Of a stretch of DNA of 52,465 nt, positions 26,115 through 34,613 are shown in pieces. Source of the stretch: SURF-32 sp964648365 (GTDB taxonomy: Bacteria > Planctomycetota > Phycisphaerae > UBA1845); NCBI GenBank assembly GCA_964648365.1, contig CAZYLK010000017.1:1-52465 (forward strand), read 5' to 3'. The translations under genes and the position numbers were made by a program. The notes beneath the pieces were generated by a model. That model searched no databases. It saw only the letters and a list, made by a program, of their open reading frames with translations, and was not told the origin of the DNA. Position 1 is the stretch's first letter; each line of letters starts with the position of its first letter.

Positions 26115-28376
26115 ATGCGTAGCGTTGCTCGCCTGTCCGTTTCAACCCGTACCGCCGCCCTGCGGCTGGCGGTGGCTGGGTTCGCGCTGTTTGTGGCCTC
26201 CTCGCCTGTCTCGGCTCAGCGCGGCATCGGCGGAACCGACGTGCCCCAGGACTCGTCCGTCGAGACGCTTTTCACCGAGTTTCTGCACTACGCCAAGCTC
26301 GGCCGCTTCACCGCCGCGGATGCGTTCGCCCGCGCACTGCTGGACCACCCGGATGCCACGCCGGTGAAGGTGCTTCAGCTTTCCGACAAGGATCGGCTCA
26401 GCATCGACACGCTGCAGATCCTGGTGAAGAACTCGACGGTCGGCGAGAACGCCGCCCGCGTGCTCGAGTTGATCGAAAAGGGTCAGATGGAGCAGCGCAA
26501 GGACGTCGCGCGGATCCTCGCCAACGTCGAGCGGCTTGGCGGCGACCCGCAGCAGGAGTACGACGCCACCCGCCACCTGCGCGAGTCCGGCGAGTATGCC
26601 ATCCCCGCGATGGTCTCCACGCTGCTGGATGATTCGAACAAGCGCCTTTGGCCCCGGATCAACACCGCCCTGCCGAAGATCGGCAAGGGCGCGGTCAACC
26701 CGCTGGTCGTGGCGTTGCGCGTTCGCGACGAGAGCGTCCGCCTCAATGTGATCTTCGCGCTGGGAGAGATCGGCTATCCACAGGCGGTGCCGTACCTGAG
26801 GCAACTGACGGTTGACCCCGCCATGCCGGATCGCACGAAGTCCGCCGCCGCCGCCGCCATCGGCCGTATCGAGGCGATCTGCGGCCGCTCGTTCACCGCG
26901 CCCGCCGACGTGGAATTCCAGGCGCTGGGCGAACTCTACTACGACGAGGATCCCACGGTCCGGGCCGATCCCAGGCTTGACATGGCGAACGTCTGGTACT
27001 GGGACGACGGGCAGCAGACGCTGCGGGCCGTGCCGGTTCCGACGGGCATCTTCGGCACCGTCATGGCGATGCGCTGTGCCTCGGAGGCCCTCCGCCTCGT
27101 TCCCGACAAGTCCGAGTCCATCGCGCTGTGGCTGGCATCCAACATCCGTCGCGAGGGACGGCTGGGCATGAACGTTGAAAGCGGCGACCCGGCCGAGCAG
27201 GGCGTCAGCGACGACACCCGCCCGGCGAACTTCCCGCGGGCGCTTCACTTTTCCCAGGCCGCCGGCCCGCGCTACGGGCACCTCGTGCTCGACCGCGCGG
27301 TCGACGATCAGGACACGACGGTCGCGCTCGGCGCCATCCGCGCGCTGCGGCTGACCGCCGGTCCGGCGTCGCTCGTCGGAACCGAAGAGTACAAGCAGCC
27401 GCTGGTTCAGGCCCTCCAGTTCTCCGATGTGGTCGTCCGCATCCGGGCGGCCCTCGCGCTGGGCAACGCCCTGCCCACGTCCGAGTTTGCCGGCTCGCAG
27501 ATGGTCGTGCCGGTTCTTTCCGAGGCGCTGGCTCAGACCGGCCGCCGACGCATCGTCGTCGTCGACGCCGATACCGCCAACCTGAACCGCGTCATGGATG
27601 CGCTGCGGGACGACGAAACGGACGTGATCGGGGAGGCCAACTTCTTCCAGGCCATGACCCGCGCCCGGAAGGAGTTTGAAAACGTCACGGCCATATTCGT
27701 CGCCAGCGACATTGCCGACCCGACCCTTATGGAAGCGATGGTGCGGCTCCGGGGCGAGTTCAACTACTCAAAGACGCCCGTCGTCGTACTCCGCAAGGGG
27801 CAGCAACTCGACGTCGCCGAGCGAGCGACGCAGAACGATGCCTTCGCCGCGGAGGTGACCGCCGCCGCCGATGGCGCCGCCTTGATGGCCCGACTCGACG
27901 ACATCAACGCCGCCACGGGCCAGACCCCGATGGACGCCGACCTGGCGCTGTCGATGGCGCTGGAAGCAGCCCACACGCTCCGCGCGATTGCCGCTAACGG
28001 CCGCACCGTCTTCAAGTTTGCCGCCGCCGAACCGGCGCTCATCGGCGGACTGCGCAGCCCGGACGAGTCGCTGCAGACGGCCTGTGCGTCCGTACTGGCC
28101 CTGGCCCCGACTGAAACCGCGCAGCGGTCTATCGCCCACGTCGCGCTGGACGCCGGCAACACGGAAACCCTGCGGGTCGCCGCGTTCGCGTCGCTGGCGG
28201 AAAGCGCCAAGAACCACGGCGGCATGATGGAGGATGTTCAGGTAGCGGCACTGGTGGGCATCGCCCAGACGGATCCGAACCTGACGATCCGCACGGCGGG
28301 CAGCCAGGCGCTGGGCGCGGTCAATCTCGCGAACAACAAGGCCAGCGAGATCATTCGCGGGTATTACGGCGGCTGA
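26115..28376 (+). CDS. Secreted HEAT-repeat protein with receiver-like insert
   Basis: About 753 residues from ATG 26115, preceded by GGAGA; an ATG four codons earlier is less well placed. A signal peptide (RLAVAGFALFVASSPVSAQ) predicts export. Helical HEAT/Armadillo-type repeats fill residues about 100-250 and 390-470 (for example VRLNVIFALGEIGYPQAVPYLRQL and VVRIRAALALGNALP) and return after about 620. Between them, residues about 477-572 (RRRIVVVDADTANLNRVMDALRD to KTPVVVLRKG) have the strand-helix rhythm of a response-regulator receiver. The first acidic pocket is reduced (VVDAD), and an Asp is in place around FVASDIADPTL. A rho-independent terminator follows. Function unknown. Confidence 0.85.
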   Translation: MRSVARLSVSTRTAALRLAVAGFALFVASSPVSAQRGIGGTDVPQDSSVETLFTEFLHYAKLGRFTAADAFARALLDHPDATPVKVLQLSDKDRLSIDTLQILVKNSTVGENAARVLELIEKGQMEQRKDVARILANVERLGGDPQQEYDATRHLRESGEYAIPAMVSTLLDDSNKRLWPRINTALPKIGKGAVNPLVVALRVRDESVRLNVIFALGEIGYPQAVPYLRQLTVDPAMPDRTKSAAAAAIGRIEAICGRSFTAPADVEFQALGELYYDEDPTVRADPRLDMANVWYWDDGQQTLRAVPVPTGIFGTVMAMRCASEALRLVPDKSESIALWLASNIRREGRLGMNVESGDPAEQGVSDDTRPANFPRALHFSQAAGPRYGHLVLDRAVDDQDTTVALGAIRALRLTAGPASLVGTEEYKQPLVQALQFSDVVVRIRAALALGNALPTSEFAGSQMVVPVLSEALAQTGRRRIVVVDADTANLNRVMDALRDDETDVIGEANFFQAMTRARKEFENVTAIFVASDIADPTLMEAMVRLRGEFNYSKTPVVVLRKGQQLDVAERATQNDAFAAEVTAAADGAALMARLDDINAATGQTPMDADLALSMALEAAHTLRAIAANGRTVFKFAAAEPALIGGLRSPDESLQTACASVLALAPTETAQRSIAHVALDAGNTETLRVAAFASLAESAKNHGGMMEDVQVAALVGIAQTDPNLTIRTAGSQALGAVNLANNKASEIIRGYYGG

Positions 28377-28414
28377 TCCGCCGATCCGTTATCGACCCCA
28401 GTCAGAACGTCTCC

Positions 28415-28450
28415 GGCACGGCGTCGCGACCTGCGACGCCGTGCCTTTTT
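28415..28450 (+). terminator. Rho-independent terminator
   Basis: GGCACGGCGTCGC and GCGACGCCGTGCC form a perfect 13-bp stem with a 5-base loop, followed by TTTTT. It ends the HEAT-repeat transcript. Confidence 0.93.
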
Positions 28451-28515
28451 GCTGCCATTTCAATGCCTCCGCTGCCACTGCCGATATTTGAGGTGACTCT
28501 TGCGCGGAGGCAGCC

Positions 28516-29481
28516 ATGAGCGGTTCGGCCGATCCATTTGCACGTTTCCTGAGCCACCCGAACCTCCCCAGCCCGACCGGCGTGGCGCTGGAGGTGCTCG
28601 CACTGGCCGATCGCCCCGACGCATCGGTGGGTGAGTTCGTAGACCTTATAAAGACCGATCCCGCGCTGGTGCAGCGGCTCCTGCGCATCGTCAACTCACC
28701 GTTCGCGGGAACGTCGCGGCCGATCCTCGACGTTCGCACCGCCGCCATCCTGCTCGGCATCCGCACCGTAGCGGTGATCGCGCTTGGTGTCTCCGTGATC
28801 GACCGTGGCAGCGGCGCCCCGTGCACGTCGTTCAATTACCGGGCCTATTGGCCCCGGTCGCTCGCCCGGGCCGTGGCGATGGAACGCCTCTGCTGCATCG
28901 ATCGCCACCTCTCGCCTCCCGAGGGGTTCACGCTGGGGCTGCTGTCCGACATGGGCCGGCTGGTCCTGGCCGACGTGGCGCCGGAGGAATATGCCGGCCT
29001 GATCGACGCCGCCGCGGACGATGCGGAACTGCTGGGTCGCGAGAAGGACCAGTTCGGCGTTTCGCGACACGAGTTGTCGGCCTGCCTGCTGGCGGAGTGG
29101 GGCCTTCCAAAGCAACTGAGCCGGATGCCGATCGCAGCGTTCGGTCAACCGGGTGCGCGCGACGACCTCCCGCCGCGGTATCAGCAGATCGCCATCAAGC
29201 TCGCCTTCGCCGACGCGCTCGCCAACCTCATCATTACGCCTGTCATCGACTCGGACGATCTCGTCGCGCTCAAGGCCGACGCGGCCGGATGCGGCATCGG
29301 CGCAGACGATTTCGAGAAGACGTTCGACGAAGTGGCGGCTCAGTGGCGCGACTCGGGCAAGGTCTTCGACGTCACCACGCGGCAGGTGCCGCCCGCGGCC
29401 GAGATCCTCTCGCTGGCCGCCGTCAAGAAAGAGACGATCCGTCAGTCGGGCGCCCTGCATCACTTCGTCGAGCCGGCGTAG
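28516..29481 (+). CDS. HDOD-domain protein
   Basis: 321 residues. The HDOD fold, a metal-site-less relative of HD phosphohydrolases used in signalling output, is shown by LPSPTGVALEVLALADRPDASVGEFVDLIKTDPALVQRLLRIVNSPF, TAAILLGIRTVAVIALG, and GLLSDMGRLVLADVAPEEYAGL with the later HELSACLLAEWGLP. GGAGGC lies just before ATG 28516. The 3' end overlaps the convergent murJ 3' end by 59 bases. Confidence 0.9.
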   Translation: MSGSADPFARFLSHPNLPSPTGVALEVLALADRPDASVGEFVDLIKTDPALVQRLLRIVNSPFAGTSRPILDVRTAAILLGIRTVAVIALGVSVIDRGSGAPCTSFNYRAYWPRSLARAVAMERLCCIDRHLSPPEGFTLGLLSDMGRLVLADVAPEEYAGLIDAAADDAELLGREKDQFGVSRHELSACLLAEWGLPKQLSRMPIAAFGQPGARDDLPPRYQQIAIKLAFADALANLIITPVIDSDDLVALKADAAGCGIGADDFEKTFDEVAAQWRDSGKVFDVTTRQVPPAAEILSLAAVKKETIRQSGALHHFVEPA

Positions 29482-31057
29482 TCCCCCTCGCCCGCCCCGC
29501 AATCGCATGAAACTCGCGGTGCCGCGTCGCGGCGCACGCGGCCGCGTAGACGCCCCCCCCCAAGACGATCAGAACCGCCAGGCGAACAACCGGCAACGCC
29601 AGCACGTCGCCCATCGCGTCGGCCGTGCGCTCCACGACCACCAGCACCGCGATCATCGCCGCCGTGCAGGCAAGCGTCCGGCGCAGGCTGACGCGCAGCT
29701 CGGTGTCCCACACGCCAGGCAGTCGGCCGCCCAGGCTCCGCACCAAGAGCGCCGTCTGACCGAACGCCGAAATCGCGGTCGCCAGCGCCAGGCCGCGCTC
29801 CTGGAGCGGCGACAGCACCAGCGCCAGCCCGAGTGCGAAGTTCAGCGCCACCATGCCACCGACGATGCGCACCGGCGTGCGGTTGTCGCCCTGGGCATAG
29901 AAGGCACGCACCAGAACATGATTGGCGAAGTAGGCGGGCAGGCCGACTGCGTAGCAGATCACCGTGCCCGAGACGCGGATCGAGTCGCGTGCCTCGAACG
30001 CGCCGCGCTCCAACAGAGCCTGCACGAGCGGATAGGCAACGATCACCAGCCCGGCCGCCGCCGGGATAGCGACGAACGAAGCGAGCCTGACCCCTTCCGA
30101 GACCGTTGCGGCCAGGCCCGCCCGGTCTTCATTCGCACCCAGCGCGGCCATCCTCGGAAACACCGCCGTCGCCAGTGCAACCCCGAAGACACCGAGCGGT
30201 AGCTGATAGAGTTGCTGCGCGTACCCGAGCACCGCAGGCCCCACGCGACGACCCTCCTCGTCGACGATCAGGCTGATCGCCATGAGGTGATCCAGCAGCG
30301 TGCTCAGTTGCACCGCCGACAACCCGAGGACCATCGGGCCCATGAAGCGCACCACGCGGTCGACGCCGCGCTGCTTCCAGCCGAGGTTCAAACGCGGAAC
30401 GAAGCCCACCCGCCGCAGGCCGATCCACTGGATACCGAACTGCGCGACGCCCGAGATCAGCACCGCGGCACACACGACGCGCATCAGCGGCAGCCCGTCC
30501 AGCCCGCCCAGTCGCGCGCCGCCCACGGCCGCCGCAATGATGGCGACGTTGAGCATCACGGGCGCCAGCGCCGGCATCCCGAATCGACCGCACGAGTTCA
30601 GCACCCCCCCCGCTGCCGCGGCCGCGCAGATCAACACCATGTACGGCAGCAGCAGACGCGTCAGCTCCAGCACCGCCGACGGCGCCCATGCATGGACGAT
30701 CGACAGCACGATCTCGGCCGCCAGCATGATGGCGCCGAGAATGATCGACTGCCACGCCAGCACCGCCCCGGCCAGTTCGCGCGCCGCCTCGTCCCCGTCG
30801 GACTGCCGCGCCCGCGTCACGACCGGCACCAGCGCGGCCGACAGCGCGCCTTCTCCGAAGATCCGGCGCGAGAGGTTGGGAATGAGGAACGCGACGCGAA
30901 ACGCCGCCATGACCGGTCCGGCGCCAAAGTAATGGGCGAAGACCATGTCCCTCACGAGTCCCATAACTCGCGAGACCATCGTCAACAGGGCGATGATGCG
31001 GGTGTGGTGCAGGAAGGAGCGCTCAGCCACGGGCGGCACTGTAAGTCGCTGCGCCAT
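29423..31057 (-). CDS. murJ: Lipid II flippase MurJ/MviN
   Basis: MOP-superfamily transporter that flips peptidoglycan lipid II, which implies peptidoglycan synthesis. About 544 residues from ATG 31057; TTG three codons upstream is possible. Family signatures are TMVSRVMGLVRDMVFAHYFGAGPVMAAFRVAFLIPNLSRRIFGEGALSAALVPV at the N-terminus, the GYAQQLYQLPLGVFGVALATAVFPRMA helix and the VLVRAFYAQGDNRTPVRI loop. Some 13-14 hydrophobic helices are visible. The C-terminus is a polar Arg-rich tail that is antisense to the end of the HDOD gene. Confidence 0.94.
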   Translation of the reverse strand: MAQRLTVPPVAERSFLHHTRIIALLTMVSRVMGLVRDMVFAHYFGAGPVMAAFRVAFLIPNLSRRIFGEGALSAALVPVVTRARQSDGDEAARELAGAVLAWQSIILGAIMLAAEIVLSIVHAWAPSAVLELTRLLLPYMVLICAAAAAGGVLNSCGRFGMPALAPVMLNVAIIAAAVGGARLGGLDGLPLMRVVCAAVLISGVAQFGIQWIGLRRVGFVPRLNLGWKQRGVDRVVRFMGPMVLGLSAVQLSTLLDHLMAISLIVDEEGRRVGPAVLGYAQQLYQLPLGVFGVALATAVFPRMAALGANEDRAGLAATVSEGVRLASFVAIPAAAGLVIVAYPLVQALLERGAFEARDSIRVSGTVICYAVGLPAYFANHVLVRAFYAQGDNRTPVRIVGGMVALNFALGLALVLSPLQERGLALATAISAFGQTALLVRSLGGRLPGVWDTELRVSLRRTLACTAAMIAVLVVVERTADAMGDVLALPVVRLAVLIVLGGGVYAAACAATRHREFHAIAGRARGTTPARRSDAGRPTDGSSLS

Positions 31058-31381
31058 GCGGAGCAACGAGGCCGGCGCCGCCCGGGAGCGATGCGGTCGG
31101 CGTGCTCCTGGGTTCGCCTGGCTCGAGCCTGGCCCTCCTGCGCAAGCCGGCGTGCGTCGTTCGACCCGTTCTTTGTCTTACAAAGTTTGACCGAGGCCGT
31201 CGCCGAAGATAGTATTAGGCGTACCAACGGGGGAATCCTTGGTATCGGGGGAGCGTTTCGCAACTGCATAAAGCGACGCGCGTTCCCCCCCTGTCAGTCG
31301 CACCGGCCGATAACGGAACTCGCGCCTGCCTCGCGGGCAAACTGTTGCGCGGCTTCCGCTCTCGGCCTGAGGGTTGGATCA
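31058..31381. other. Divergent murJ-rnc region
   Basis: No gene. It contains the promoter described at 31187-31215 and, just before it, the palindrome CTTTGT/ACAAAG (31171-31185) next to the -35 box. The 160-base rnc leader could fold and be a site for RNase III self-cleavage, which is known for rnc elsewhere but not shown here. Confidence 0.5.
31187..31215 (+). promoter_or_regulatory. Predicted sigma70 promoter of rnc
   Basis: TTGACC, 17-base spacer, TAGTAT. Start of transcription near 31222. Confidence 0.5.
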
Positions 31382-32110
31382 GTGACACCCGACGAGGCCG
31401 TTGCGCGCACGCAGCAAATCACCGGATACGTCTTCAGCGACCCCCAGCTCGCCGTCACGGCGCTGACTCATGCGTCGGTCGCGGATCATCGCCTGAAGTC
31501 TAACGAGCGGCTCGAATTCCTCGGCGACGCGGTTCTCGGACTGATCGTCTGCGCCGAGCTTTACGACCGGTTCGGCGACGAGCTGGAAGGCGGGTTGACC
31601 AAGGTCAAGTCGGTCATCGTCTCGCGCAAGACCTGTGCCGAAGTCGCGGATCAGCTTGGCCTGACGGATCTGCTCTTTCTCGGCAAGGGCATGGGCGGGC
31701 GGCAGCGCATGCCCATGTCGCTGCGCGCGGCCGTGATCGAATCGCTGATCGGCGCGCTCTACGTCGACGGTGGGCTGGATCCGGCGCGGACCTTCGTGCT
31801 CGAGGCGATTGGCCCCCACATCGACCGCGCGGCGGAATCCGCCTATCGGGACAACCACAAGTCCACGCTGCAGCAGTTCGCCCAGCGGCACCTGTCCGCC
31901 ACGCCCTACTACGAGTCGCTCGACGAGCAGGGTCCGGACCACGCCAAGTGCTTCGAAGTCTGCGTGGTCATCGACGGCCACCGCTTCCCCAGCGCCTGGG
32001 GGCCGAGCAAGAAGGAAGCCGAGCAGGAGGCAGCCCGCAAAGCGCTGGAGGAACTCCGCAGCCGCGACGGCCGCGGCGCCGGCGCCACGCCGGAAAAAGT
32101 GTCAGGATGA
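31382..32110 (+). CDS. rnc: Ribonuclease III
   Basis: Double-strand-specific endoribonuclease that processes rRNA and some mRNAs. The start is set at GTG 31382 (TPDEAVARTQQITGYVFSD), giving 242 residues; the frame is open far upstream but without family sequence. The catalytic signature is NERLEFLGDAVLGLIV, with the second acidic cluster at AAVIESLIGALYVDGG. The double-stranded RNA-binding domain runs from about residue 158 (NHKSTLQQFAQRHLSATPYYE to KKEAEQEAARKALEEL). It converges with the radical SAM gene, 48 bases apart. Confidence 0.95.
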   Translation: MTPDEAVARTQQITGYVFSDPQLAVTALTHASVADHRLKSNERLEFLGDAVLGLIVCAELYDRFGDELEGGLTKVKSVIVSRKTCAEVADQLGLTDLLFLGKGMGGRQRMPMSLRAAVIESLIGALYVDGGLDPARTFVLEAIGPHIDRAAESAYRDNHKSTLQQFAQRHLSATPYYESLDEQGPDHAKCFEVCVVIDGHRFPSAWGPSKKEAEQEAARKALEELRSRDGRGAGATPEKVSG

Positions 32111-32158
32111 GTTGTGCGCGGTGAGGCGTCGAGTCACCGGCATCCAACGCGCCATTCG

Positions 32159-33277
32159 TCACGCCAGCGACACGGGCAGCGGAATCCCGCTCCCCGTCGA
32201 GCGCTTCGGCGGAACATTCTCCCAGACCCCCGGGATGGACGCTTCGCAGGACGGGCAGCGTCCGCCGATCATCCGGTTCTCCAGCACATAAAACCCGCGC
32301 CGACGGATAAGCGTTTCCTGACACGCGGGACACCGCGTGTCTTCACGGTCGCCCACGCCGCCATGGACGTTGCCTGGGTAGACGAAGCGCAGCCCGGCCG
32401 CGCGACCGATGTCATAGGCGCGGATGAGCGTCGAAACAGGCGTCGCGGGCGGATCGGTCATCTTGTAGTCCGGGTGAAACGCGGTGACGTGCCACGGAAT
32501 GTCCACCGAGACGCCGGCCAGAAACTCCGCAATGGCGGTCAGCTCCTCGTCGCTGTCGTTGAAGCCCGGAATCACCAGCGTCACGATCTCGACCCAGAAC
32601 GCCATCTCCACCAGCCGCGCGATCGTCGCCAGCACGTTGTCGAGCGTTCCGCCCAGCCGGCGATACTGCCGGTCGCTGAAGCTCTTCAGATCGACCTTGT
32701 AGAGATCCACGCAGGGGCGGATGTACTCCAGAACCTCCGGCGTGGCGTTGCCGTTGCTGACGAACCCGCAGCGGATGCCCGCCTCGCGGGCGGGGGCGAA
32801 GATCTTCATCGCCCAGTCGGCCGTGATCAGCGGCTCGTTGTAGGTGCTCACCATCACCGGGGCGCCCCGCTCCAACGCCAGGTTGACGAGGGTCTGTGGC
32901 TCGACCATCCGCGGCCGCGCCACCGCCCGATCGTCGCGCAGGGACTGGCTCGTGACCCAGTTCTGACAGTACCCGCAGTGATAATCGCAGCCGAGCATCC
33001 CGAACGACAGCGCGTCGCGTCCGGGGAACGCATGGTAGAACGGCTTCTTTTCAATCGGATCCACCTGAACGCCCGCGACGTAGCCCGCCGGCGCCCGCAG
33101 CCGCCCGTCCCGGTTGAAGCGGACGCGGCACACGCCGACCCCGCCCGGCTTGATCTGACATCGGTGGCCGCAGGCCACGCAGCGAACCCAGTCGTCCACC
33201 AGACGTATCTGAAGTTCGGAGGCCGACGGCATGGAGTGGTCGAACAGGAGGTTTCGAAGCTGAATGGTTCCTGACAT
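32159..33277 (-). CDS. amrS: AmmeMemoRadiSam-type radical SAM enzyme
   Basis: About 372 residues from ATG 33277 (SGTIQLRNLLFDHS), with AGGA seven bases upstream. The 4Fe-4S/SAM motif is GCDYHCGYCQNW (CxxxCxxC). Before it lies a Cys pair region (VRCVACGHRCQIKPGGVGVCRVR), and after it KKPFYHAFPG and VSTYNEPLI. The C-terminus carries another zinc-ribbon-like set, CPACQETLIRRRG and GRCPSCEASIPGVW. This matches the AmmeMemoRadiSam system radical SAM family, whose substrate is unsettled. The partner AmmeMemo genes are not in this window. Confidence 0.88.
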   Translation of the reverse strand: MSGTIQLRNLLFDHSMPSASELQIRLVDDWVRCVACGHRCQIKPGGVGVCRVRFNRDGRLRAPAGYVAGVQVDPIEKKPFYHAFPGRDALSFGMLGCDYHCGYCQNWVTSQSLRDDRAVARPRMVEPQTLVNLALERGAPVMVSTYNEPLITADWAMKIFAPAREAGIRCGFVSNGNATPEVLEYIRPCVDLYKVDLKSFSDRQYRRLGGTLDNVLATIARLVEMAFWVEIVTLVIPGFNDSDEELTAIAEFLAGVSVDIPWHVTAFHPDYKMTDPPATPVSTLIRAYDIGRAAGLRFVYPGNVHGGVGDREDTRCPACQETLIRRRGFYVLENRMIGGRCPSCEASIPGVWENVPPKRSTGSGIPLPVSLA

Positions 33278-33422
33278 GGTGTGATCCTGCATGGGGAACG
33301 GCGTCGAACCGCGACGCCGACCCGCGTGGCGCGGCGCTCGGAATCGTGCGCCCCGACGAATATTATAGGATTCCGGCGGCGAAGTTGCAGTCCGCGCGGA
33401 ATCCGCGCCAGGACGCCGCACG

Positions 33423-33450
33423 TTGCGTCCCGGCGAAAAGGCTGCATAAT
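33423..33450 (+). promoter_or_regulatory. Possible promoter of His-rich membrane gene
   Basis: TTGCGT, 16-base spacer, CATAAT. Gives a leader of about 45 bases before GTG 33502. Confidence 0.4.
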
Positions 33451-33501
33451 CCCGATCCCGACGCGGCGGCGCCGCGGCCCGGGTTCCAGCGAGGTACGCC
33501 C

Positions 33502-34434
33502 GTGACCGACGAACCGCACGCATCCGACGCTCCGAAGACACCGCACGGCGGCGACTCGTCCTGCTGCAATCACGATCACGCCGCCGCCCGCGGTGGCGGT
33601 CATGGCCACGGCTGCGGTCATGGCCACCACGGCCACGACCATCCTCATCACGAGCACCGGCATTCGTTAGAAAACCACCCGCCGCTGGTCATCGAACTTC
33701 GCGACCATCTGCCGTTTTCCGTCTCGGCGGTGACCATCGGTCTGATCGTCGCGGGCGTGATGTGCGTCTTTTTCGAGAAGGCCGAACTGCTGGTGGACGA
33801 AATCCGCGCCATCCTCCCCGCCTCCGCGATCCAACCCGCGGACGACCACGCACACGACGAACACGGGCACAGCCACGACGACGGTCACAACCACGGCGCC
33901 GAGGCCGACCCGCCCCGGTTGCTGTTTCACCTGTTTCACCCGGCCCACATGCTGTTTTCCGCCGCCGCCACGGCCGCCATGTTCGCGCGGTACGAGCGCA
34001 AGTACTTCAAGGCCGCTCTCGTCGGCTTCTCCGGCGCCGTCGTCGTCTGCGGCGTCAGCGACATCGTCATGCCCCACTGCTCGCTGTGGCTGCTGGATTA
34101 CCACCCGCCGTTGCACCTGTGCATCCTCGAACATCCCGCCATCGTCCTGCCCTTCGCGGCGATCGGCGTGATGGTCGGCCTGCTCGCGTCGCTCGGCGTT
34201 TCGCGCAGCACCCTGTTTTCCCACTCGCTGCACGTCTTCGCCTCCACCATGGCCAGCATCTTCTACATGGTCGGCGGGATCGGCATCGTCGCCTGGATCG
34301 ATCGCGTCGGCATGGTGTTCGGCTTCGTGCTTGCCGCGGTCATGGTGCCCTGCTGCCTCAGCGACATCGTCTTCCCCCTGGCCATGTCGCGCAAGGGCCG
34401 CGAACTCTACGACCAGACGCCACACACGCACTGA
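33502..34434 (+). CDS. His-rich integral membrane protein
   Basis: 310 residues from GTG 33502 (TDEPHASDAPKTPHGGDSS). There are two His-rich blocks: residues about 24-53 (HGHGCGHGHHGHDHPHHEHR) and about 114-134 (DDHAHDEHGHSHDDGHNHG). Around and after them are about six hydrophobic segments (VSAVTIGLIVAGVMCVFF, LFSAAATAAMF, LVGFSGAVVVCGVSDIVM, AIVLPFAAIGVMVGLLASLG, VFASTMASIFYMVGGIGIVAWI, MVFGFVLAAVMVPCCLSDIVF). The His runs suggest binding of a transition metal such as Zn, Ni or Co, as in metal transporters; the fold does not match one I know. The second His block would lie in a loop between helices 1 and 2. Confidence 0.8.
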   Translation: MTDEPHASDAPKTPHGGDSSCCNHDHAAARGGGHGHGCGHGHHGHDHPHHEHRHSLENHPPLVIELRDHLPFSVSAVTIGLIVAGVMCVFFEKAELLVDEIRAILPASAIQPADDHAHDEHGHSHDDGHNHGAEADPPRLLFHLFHPAHMLFSAAATAAMFARYERKYFKAALVGFSGAVVVCGVSDIVMPHCSLWLLDYHPPLHLCILEHPAIVLPFAAIGVMVGLLASLGVSRSTLFSHSLHVFASTMASIFYMVGGIGIVAWIDRVGMVFGFVLAAVMVPCCLSDIVFPLAMSRKGRELYDQTPHTH

Positions 34435-34558
34435 CGCCCCGGCTGGCGTTCAGCCCGCGGGCGCCGCCGACGTTGAACGTCGCACAGGCAACCGACCCGA
34501 CGCGCCACCCGCCCGGTCGCCGGCCCGGCGGCGCCCCCGGCGCGGCTCCCCGCGGCGC

Positions 34559-34586
34559 TTGCTCGCAACCACCGGGCCGATAGACT
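34559..34586 (+). promoter_or_regulatory. Possible promoter of kinase pair
   Basis: TTGCTC, 16-base spacer, TAGACT, about 28 bases before the start codon at 34614. Confidence 0.3.
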
Positions 34587-34613
34587 GCGCCGCGCTAGGA
34601 ATCCCGGGGCCGA

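Noticed and set aside
30212..31381. Upstream extension of rnc to a 632-codon frame
   Set aside because: The extra part is antisense to murJ and lacks family sequence. GTG 31382 fits the family N-terminus and the predicted promoter.
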